Shown here in pieces: positions 6,366 through 11,545 of a DNA stretch of 11,545 bases. The notes beneath the pieces are model-generated. The model was given only the letters and a program-made list of their open reading frames with translations, was not told the DNA's origin and ran no database searches. Position 1 is the first letter of the stretch, and the number at the start of each line of letters is the position of its first letter. Both the position numbers and the translations under genes were made by a program. This DNA comes from Phycisphaerales bacterium (lineage in GTDB: Bacteria; Planctomycetota; Phycisphaerae; SM23-33): contig PMBX01000135.1 of NCBI GenBank assembly GCA_003153915.1, forward strand, positions 1 through 11,545. The letters are read 5' to 3'.

Positions 6366-7649
6366 ATGGACAAATTCGTAGTCAAAGGCGGCGCCAGGCT
6401 TCGTGGCGAGGTCACCATCAGCGGTTCCAAGAACGCCGGCCTGCCCATCATGGCCGCGGCGCTTCTGTGCGAAGGCCCGACCGTTATTTCCGGCGTGCCT
6501 AAACTCGCCGACGTCTCGCACATGACCGACCTGCTGGCCGACCTGGGCGCCGAGGTCCGCTGCGATCCGGACGGGCGGATCGCCATTGAGGTACGCGATG
6601 AGTCGCGCAGCCACGCCGAATACGAACGCGTCCGCAAGATGCGGGCGAGCATCTGCGTGCTGGGGCCGCTGCTGGCCAAGCGGAAAAAGGCCCGCGTGGC
6701 CATGCCCGGCGGATGCGCGATCGGTTCCCGGCCGGTGAACCTGCATCTCCGCGGTCTCCGAGCGATGGGGGCGGAAATCAGCCTGGAAGGCGGAGACATC
6801 GTCGCCGTCGCCCCGATGCTCAAAGGCACAAGCATCTTCCTGGGAGGCCCCTACGGTTCGACCGTGCTGGGCACCGACAACGTCATGTGCGCCGCGACGC
6901 TGGCGCAAGGCCGGACGATTATCGAGTCGGCCGCCTGCGAACCGGAGGTGGTGGACCTGGCCAACTTCCTCAACGCCGCCGGCGCCAAGATCAGTGGCGC
7001 CGGTTCGCCCCGGATCGTCATCGACGGCGTGGAACAGCTTATGGGGACGGACCATCCGGTCATCCCCGACCGCATCGAGGCCGGAACGTTCATGATCGCC
7101 GCCGCCATCACCAACGGCCATATCTCTATTCGCAACATCAACCTCGACCACCTGATGGCCGTGGTGGACAAGCTGCGGGAAGTCGGCGTGGACGTGGAGT
7201 CCGCCAACGGTTCGGTGGAGGTATCCTCGGCGCGGAGGCTGGAACCCACCGACGTTACCACCCAGCCGTATCCGGGCTTCCCCACCGACCTCCAGGCGCA
7301 ATTGATGTCGCTGCTGTGCCTGGCCGACGGGAACAGCGCGATATCCGAGCGGATATTCCCCGACCGCTTCATGCACGTCGCCGAGCTGGGGCGCATGGGC
7401 GCCGACATCCGCAAGGAGGGTTACACCGCCATCGTCACGGGCGTCAAGAAACTCATCGGCGCCCCGGTGATGGCCAGCGACCTGCGGGCCTCGGCGGCGC
7501 TGGTGCTGGCGGGGCTGGTGGCCGAGGGAATCACCACCATCAACCGCGTCTACCACATAGACCGCGGGTACGAGTCCTTCGAGAAGAAACTTTTGGCGCT
7601 GGGCGCGGACATCCAGCGAGTCGATGGCGGCGCGGTTCCAGCGGAGTGA
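6366..7649 (+). CDS. murA: UDP-N-acetylglucosamine 1-carboxyvinyltransferase (427 aa)
   Basis: MurA transfers enolpyruvate from phosphoenolpyruvate to UDP-GlcNAc, the first committed step of peptidoglycan synthesis, in the cytoplasm. Motifs include SKNAGLPIMAAALL at 21-34 (Lys22 binds substrate), MPGGCAIGSRPVNLH with the active-site Cys117 (Cys115 in E. coli), DRIEAGTFMIAAAIT (235-249), GFPTDLQAQ with catalytic Asp308, and HIDRGYE with Arg400 (Arg397 in E. coli). The protein is full length for the family and the inside-out alpha/beta repeat pattern is intact. With Cys rather than Asp at 117 the enzyme would be expected to be fosfomycin-sensitive. Start at ATG 6366 gives the usual MDKFVVKGG opening; the AAGG just before it is too close to be a good ribosome binding site. 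It converges on the DUF1015 gene across a 34-base gap with no strong terminator visible. Confidence 0.97.
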   Translation: MDKFVVKGGARLRGEVTISGSKNAGLPIMAAALLCEGPTVISGVPKLADVSHMTDLLADLGAEVRCDPDGRIAIEVRDESRSHAEYERVRKMRASICVLGPLLAKRKKARVAMPGGCAIGSRPVNLHLRGLRAMGAEISLEGGDIVAVAPMLKGTSIFLGGPYGSTVLGTDNVMCAATLAQGRTIIESAACEPEVVDLANFLNAAGAKISGAGSPRIVIDGVEQLMGTDHPVIPDRIEAGTFMIAAAITNGHISIRNINLDHLMAVVDKLREVGVDVESANGSVEVSSARRLEPTDVTTQPYPGFPTDLQAQLMSLLCLADGNSAISERIFPDRFMHVAELGRMGADIRKEGYTAIVTGVKKLIGAPVMASDLRASAALVLAGLVAEGITTINRVYHIDRGYESFEKKLLALGADIQRVDGGAVPAE

Positions 7650-7683
7650 CCGGCATCCGGCCACGTCTCGCCAGATCGCAGCT

Positions 7684-8973
7684 TCACTCCAGGGGCATGA
7701 GCACCATTCCGGTGGCCAGCTTGGGGTAGAAATACGTGCTTTTGTGGGGCATGGTCCCCCCGGCAGTGGCGATGGCCTCCACCGCCGCCAGGCTGGTGGC
7801 CTGGATGCAGGCGCCCAGTTGCGCCACACCGGTCCGGCAGGCCTTCAGCACTGCCGCCCCGTCGGGGGTGTATTCGATGGCGGTCTTGTCGGTCTTCCAT
7901 GGCGACAGGGCCTTGTCGAGGATCAGCTTGTGCAGGATGGCCACGTCCAGCGCATGCCAAGCCTGCGGTTCTTCCGGGGCGGCGGCGCACATGGCGGACT
8001 CGTCGGAAGGCGTGGCGATCCACAATTCCTTCGCACCGTTTTCCAGAAACGCCATCGCCGAACGGCCGAGGCGCGATAGAAACGTCCCGATATCGCCGAA
8101 GTCCGCCGCGTCGATCTTGCGTCGCTGCCAACGAAATTCCACGGCTGCTTTGGAGAGTTTTTCCAGTGAGAATCCCGCCGCCAGTCCGTTGATCATTCGG
8201 TGCGTCGGAAGGATCAGCATCCCCGGATCGTCGCGGGCGATGAGGGCGAACATGACAAAGTTGGCCGGGTGATCGGAACCGATGCCCCCACCGGCGCGCA
8301 GGGCCTGGATGTAGTTCAACGCGGTGGTGTAGCGATGGTGTCCATCGGCGATAAAAACGGGTTCGCTCCGTAGCGCCGCGGCGAATTCGCCGATCCTCCG
8401 CGGGTCGTTGACCACCCACAGCCGCTCCGTGACCCCGCGTAGCTTGCCCTCCATCGCCGGCCTGTCGGACATCGCCGCCGCCAACAGGGCGGCCACCTTC
8501 CCGTCCTCGTCGCGGTGGAAGCCCATGATCGGCGACAGTTGCATCCGCGTGCACTGGGTAAGCTTGAGCCGGTCGGCCTTGGGGCCGGCGAAGGTGTGTT
8601 CGTGGGGGATCACGTCCTTACCGAACTCCGTGGCCCGTACGCCGCAAAGGACGGCTGAGCGGAGGAAGGTCCTACCGCCCCAGGAGAACTCCTGCTGGTA
8701 AGGATAGATAGCCGCTCGGTCGTCGCGGCGGACCAGGCCGGAGGACTTCCACTGTTCCAGCCGCCGGGCGGCTTCCAGATAAACGTTCTCAGGCCCAAGT
8801 TCCTTGGGCGGGACATGGGGCATGTCCACGGCGACGATGTTTTTGTCGCATTCGGCAAGCAATTGCGACTTGTCCTGCCCCGAGAGCACGTCGTAGGGCG
8901 GGGCGATGAATGGGGAGATGTCCCCGCCATCGCACACGTCGTAACGCCACCCCTGAAACGCCCGGATTTCCAT
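7684..8973 (-). CDS. DUF1015 family protein (429 aa)
   Basis: This is a full-length DUF1015 protein of unknown biochemical function. Hallmarks in order are ISPFIAPPYDVL (19-30), an IYPYQQEF segment (89-96), VIPHEHTFAGPKADRLKL (121-138), VFIADGHHRYTTALNY (206-221), and the ending MPHKSTYFYPKLATGMVLMPLE at the C-terminus. The His-rich HEHTF and DGHHRY motifs and invariant Lys/Tyr residues look like an active site, so an enzyme, possibly a phosphotransferase, is a reasonable guess but is not established here. Predicted cytoplasmic, with no signal peptide or membrane helix. The start at 8973 has GGAG six bases upstream on the minus strand. It is the last gene of the leftward hldE-gmhB-DUF1015 run, 27 bases after gmhB. 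Confidence 0.9.
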   Translation of the reverse strand: MEIRAFQGWRYDVCDGGDISPFIAPPYDVLSGQDKSQLLAECDKNIVAVDMPHVPPKELGPENVYLEAARRLEQWKSSGLVRRDDRAAIYPYQQEFSWGGRTFLRSAVLCGVRATEFGKDVIPHEHTFAGPKADRLKLTQCTRMQLSPIMGFHRDEDGKVAALLAAAMSDRPAMEGKLRGVTERLWVVNDPRRIGEFAAALRSEPVFIADGHHRYTTALNYIQALRAGGGIGSDHPANFVMFALIARDDPGMLILPTHRMINGLAAGFSLEKLSKAAVEFRWQRRKIDAADFGDIGTFLSRLGRSAMAFLENGAKELWIATPSDESAMCAAAPEEPQAWHALDVAILHKLILDKALSPWKTDKTAIEYTPDGAAVLKACRTGVAQLGACIQATSLAAVEAIATAGGTMPHKSTYFYPKLATGMVLMPLE

Positions 8974-9000
8974 AAGGTTCTCCGCGAGATTCTCGCCTGT

Positions 9001-9939
9001 TCAACGTCCCCTGTGCATGGTGAAAAACGTCAAAGCCATCGCCTGGAGCGCCACGCCCAGGGTCGCCCAGAGTTGCGCCTGTCCTAACGCATCGGTGGCC
9101 ATCCGCCACAGCGCGATGATCAACGCCAGGATCGCCAGAACCTGCACGACGCCGCCGATAAGCTTGGAGAGGCTGAATTCCTCATGGTGATCTTCCGCGC
9201 GGGCCAGTTGGCGGATGTATCGCAGGACCTCCAGGCGGATCTGGCGGTCGCTGAGGCCATCGGCATCACCGCTCGGCTGGATCGCAGGTGATGGAGTTTG
9301 GCTCGTTGCGGCGACTGCGGGGGGAGGCAGCCCGGCCGGTTGACCGGACTCACCGTGTGGTGGGCGGAGCGCGACCGATTCTCGCAGGATGATCCTCGCC
9401 GCCTCGACGAGGTTTCGGACGGTGAAATCGGCCTGGATGTCCTCGTCTTGTGCCTCTCCGGCAATCGGAGCCGTGCCGAAGCGGATGCGGATGGTGCGGC
9501 ATCCGGCGCGCTGCCCGGCCTCGACGTCGCGGGGACGGTCGCCGACCATCCAGCTTTCCAGAAGGTTTATATCCAGGTCTTTGGCGGCCTGGAGGAGCAT
9601 GCCCGGCCAGGGCTTGCGCATCTCGGATTCCCTGGCATATTCCTCAATCGTTCCGTCGGGGTGATAGGGGCAGTAGTAGATGGCGTCCAGCTTCGCGCCA
9701 TGGGCCTCCAGTTGACGGCACATCTCAACGTGAATCTTGGCGATCATTTCCTCGGTCACCATCCCCCGTGCCACGCCGGACTGGTTTGTCACCACGACGG
9801 TCCTGTACCCCGCCTGTGCCAAGCTCTTTAGCGCCAGCTCCACCCCCGGAAGCAGTTTCACGCCCGCCGGATCGTTGAGATAGCCGGTGTCTTCGATGAG
9901 CGTATGGTCGCGGTCCAGGAAAACAGCCGGTTGGGACAT
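9001..9939 (-). CDS. gmhB: D-glycero-D-manno-heptose 1,7-bisphosphate 7-phosphatase with a C-terminal two-helix membrane extension (312 aa)
   Basis: GmhB removes the 7-phosphate from heptose bisphosphate in ADP-heptose synthesis. Residues 1-185 form the HAD phosphatase: FLDRDHTLIED (nucleophile Asp9, acid/base Asp11), VVVTNQSGVARG (48-59), RKPWPGM with Lys109, and WMVGDRPRDVEAG with Asp134 and Asp138. The zinc loop keeps Cys90 and His93 (CPYHPDGTIEE), but the second Cys pair of E. coli GmhB (CDCRKP) is replaced by Ser104 and Met107, so zinc binding may be lost. Typical GmhB ends near residue 190. Here a Pro/Ala/Ser-rich linker (about 192-228), a charged amphipathic stretch (229-255) and two predicted membrane helices (about 258-280 and 287-308) follow. 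It lies 24 bases after hldE. A paralogous HAD phosphatase such as a histidinol-phosphatase is less likely given the neighbour. Confidence 0.88.
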   Translation of the reverse strand: MSQPAVFLDRDHTLIEDTGYLNDPAGVKLLPGVELALKSLAQAGYRTVVVTNQSGVARGMVTEEMIAKIHVEMCRQLEAHGAKLDAIYYCPYHPDGTIEEYARESEMRKPWPGMLLQAAKDLDINLLESWMVGDRPRDVEAGQRAGCRTIRIRFGTAPIAGEAQDEDIQADFTVRNLVEAARIILRESVALRPPHGESGQPAGLPPPAVAATSQTPSPAIQPSGDADGLSDRQIRLEVLRYIRQLARAEDHHEEFSLSKLIGGVVQVLAILALIIALWRMATDALGQAQLWATLGVALQAMALTFFTMHRGR

Positions 9940-9963
9940 GGCCTCACTCTCCGCAGCCTGTTG

Positions 9964-11445
9964 CTATTTTTCACCGTTGAACGAAGTAAGAATTTTGTCG
10001 ATGATCCTGGTGGTGCTCAGCCCATCGACCTTATCCAGTACCATGACCTGCCCTCCGTAGCCTTCGACGATTTCCTTGCCTACGACCACGTCGGTGGTTC
10101 CTCCCTTGACCAGGATATCCGGGCGCAGGGTTTTGAGCAGGTTTTCGGGGGTGTCTTCACTGAAGATCGTGACGTAATCGACGCACTCCAGCGCGCCGAG
10201 CATTTCCGCCCGCTCCTCCTGGCCGATGATGGGGCGCGACTGGCCCTTGAGTTTCTGGACGCTCTGGTCGGAGTTGATCGCCACCACCAGGCAGGAACCA
10301 AGCTGGCGGGCCTGGCGCAGGTAACGAAGATGGCCCATGTGCAGCAGGTCGAAACAACCGTTGGTGAATACGATCTTTTGGCCGGCCTGGCGCCGCTTGA
10401 CCAGTTCCTCGGCCAGCGACTTGCGGGCCAGGACCTTCCCGCCGCGAAGCCCGCTGATGTGGTGCAGCTCCGCAAGCACTTCCTGGCGGGCGATGGGCAC
10501 GGCGCCGAACCGTTCCACTTCCAGCCCGCCGGCGATGTTGGCCAGCTCGGCAGCCTGCTCCGGCGAGCAGCCCTCCGACAGGGCCACCGCCAGCATGGCC
10601 AGGACTTCGTCTCCCGCGCCGGTTACGTCGTAGACCGCGCGGGGGCGGGTGGGGATTTTCGTACCACCCCCGTCCTTGGTCAGCAGGTAAGCGCCTTGGC
10701 GGTCCAGTTTAACAAGGACGCTATCGGCCTCGGTGGCCAGCAGCAATGCTGCCGCGGCGCGATGGAGCGAGGCGTCGTCGGTGATGGCGATGCCGCTGGC
10801 CCGTTGGGCCTCGTATCGGTTGGGCGTGATCATCGTCGCGCCTCGGTAACGGCGGAAATCGTTGATGCGGGCGGGGTCCACGATGACCATCAGGCCCGCC
10901 CGCCGCGCGTCGTCGATGATCTGCGGCGTGTTGGAGTCGTTGAGAACACCCTTGTCGTAGTCCTCGATGGCCATGGCGCGGCAATTCTTCAACTCGCCCC
11001 GTCCTGCCGCCCGGAGCGTCATCGTTACGGTGGCGGGGATCAGAGCGGTGGATTCCTGGTCCACGCGCAGGATCTGCTGGGGGTGGCGGTGCTGTGCGAG
11101 GCCGACGAAGCGGGTCTTGACCGTGGTGGCCCGGTCGTTGACGCGGACCAGCCCGGAGATCTGCGCTCCAAGGCCCGCCAACATGCCCTTGAGTTCCTCC
11201 CCGGCGGGGTCCTGGCCGATCAGCCCCACGCAGACGGCCTTGGCGCCCAGGGCGATCATGGCAGCCGCCACGTTGGCCGCCCCGCCCGGCCGCGTTTCGC
11301 TACGAACCACGTTGAGGATCGGCACGGGCGCTTCGGGGCTGAGACGATCTGCATCGCCGAAAACGTAGCGGTCCAGCATGAAGTCGCCGACCAGCAAAAT
11401 CCGCGGCGAGGTGAAACCCTCAAGGCGATTGATGAGTTCTTGCAT
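9964..11445 (-). CDS. hldE: Bifunctional heptose 7-phosphate kinase / heptose 1-phosphate adenylyltransferase (493 aa)
   Basis: HldE (RfaE) phosphorylates D-glycero-D-manno-heptose 7-phosphate at C1 and, after GmhB acts, adds AMP to make ADP-heptose for lipopolysaccharide or other surface glycans. Residues about 10-330 are the PfkB/ribokinase-type kinase: ILLVGDFMLDRYVFGDADRL, RPGGAANVA (52-60), MAIEDYDKGVL (158-168), ITPNRYEA, and DVTGAGDEV with the catalytic base Asp279. Residues about 345-493 are the cytidylyltransferase-fold domain: IVFTNGCFDLLHMGH (358-372, HxGH motif), AINSDQSV, and LSTTRII near the end. Length matches single-chain HldE enzymes (about 475-480). The start at 11445 lacks a Shine-Dalgarno, but a candidate promoter lies nine bases before the ATG. 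It is the first gene of the leftward unit with gmhB and DUF1015. Confidence 0.95.
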   Translation of the reverse strand: MQELINRLEGFTSPRILLVGDFMLDRYVFGDADRLSPEAPVPILNVVRSETRPGGAANVAAAMIALGAKAVCVGLIGQDPAGEELKGMLAGLGAQISGLVRVNDRATTVKTRFVGLAQHRHPQQILRVDQESTALIPATVTMTLRAAGRGELKNCRAMAIEDYDKGVLNDSNTPQIIDDARRAGLMVIVDPARINDFRRYRGATMITPNRYEAQRASGIAITDDASLHRAAAALLLATEADSVLVKLDRQGAYLLTKDGGGTKIPTRPRAVYDVTGAGDEVLAMLAVALSEGCSPEQAAELANIAGGLEVERFGAVPIARQEVLAELHHISGLRGGKVLARKSLAEELVKRRQAGQKIVFTNGCFDLLHMGHLRYLRQARQLGSCLVVAINSDQSVQKLKGQSRPIIGQEERAEMLGALECVDYVTIFSEDTPENLLKTLRPDILVKGGTTDVVVGKEIVEGYGGQVMVLDKVDGLSTTRIIDKILTSFNGEK

Positions 11446-11454
11446 AACACGGCG

Positions 11455-11483
11455 ATTCTAACCACACGCCCCACGCAAGGCAA
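11455..11483 (-). promoter_or_regulatory. Candidate hldE promoter, close enough to give a leaderless message
   Basis: On the minus strand, TTGCCT (11483-11478) and TAGAAT (11460-11455) are 17 bases apart, matching the sigma-70 boxes at four and five of six positions. Only nine bases separate the -10 box from the hldE ATG, so transcription would begin about three bases before the start codon. This agrees with the absence of a Shine-Dalgarno. Confidence 0.5.
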
Positions 11484-11501
11484 ACTGGAACCCGCAAGAG
11501 C

Positions 11502-11536
11502 CATTTAGGCTGTTAGGCATTTAGGGCCTGTTGCCC
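11502..11536. repeat. Short imperfect direct repeat with a small hairpin
   Basis: CATTTAGG occurs at 11502-11509 and again at 11518-11525, each followed within a few bases by CTGTT. GGGC (11524-11527) pairs with GCCC (11533-11536) around a five-base loop. It lies upstream of hldE at the window edge; no function is apparent. Confidence 0.4.
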
Positions 11537-11545
11537 AATTGTGAA

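Noticed and set aside
6303..7829. 508-residue open frame on the minus strand
   Set aside because: Antisense to murA, with composition typical of a shadow frame and no recognisable motif.
7550..8554. 334-residue open frame on the minus strand
   Set aside because: Alternate frame within the DUF1015 gene, which shows all family motifs in the other frame.
9904..11508. 534-residue open frame on the plus strand
   Set aside because: It is the antisense shadow of hldE, which has clear family motifs throughout; long antisense frames are expected in GC-rich genes.

Overview
The window is compact, GC-rich bacterial DNA carrying ten protein-coding genes and no rRNA, tRNA, CRISPR array or recognisable transposase. 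The gene set points to a Gram-negative-like member of the PVC group, most likely a planctomycete of the Phycisphaerae type. This rests on a PVC-style small membrane protein resembling DUF6677, a large secreted protein of unknown function, a DUF1015 protein, and ADP-heptose genes together with murA. The lineage is inferred from remembered family distributions; no search was run.

Left part (1-3031, plus strand): the 3' half of an L-ribulose-5-phosphate 4-epimerase gene (araD), then a 214-base gap holding an unusually well-folded inverted-repeat element (382-483), then a gene for an 822-residue exported protein of unknown function. The sugar-pathway neighbour makes a glycan-related role for the exported protein possible but unproven.

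Middle part (3032-4590): a YccF-family membrane protein on the minus strand converges on the large gene. It diverges from a two-gene plus-strand unit: a DUF6677-like membrane protein whose stop codon overlaps the start of a 74-residue two-helix membrane protein.

Plus-strand housekeeping block (4591-7649): an isochorismatase-fold protein that appears to lack the catalytic cysteine, prmC (release-factor glutamine methyltransferase), and murA (first committed step of peptidoglycan synthesis, with the usual active-site Cys).

Minus-strand block (7684-11445), converging on murA: hldE, gmhB and a DUF1015 gene lie 24-27 bases apart and look like one operon read leftward. HldE and GmhB supply three activities of ADP-heptose synthesis (kinase, phosphatase, adenylyltransferase), which implies heptose-containing surface glycans; gmhA is not in the window. 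GmhB carries an unusual C-terminal extension with two predicted membrane helices. The hldE promoter candidate sits so close to the ATG that the message may be leaderless.

The points most worth a second look are the four-way-junction element at 382-483, the membrane-anchored GmhB, the apparently inactive isochorismatase-fold protein, and the secreted 822-residue protein.
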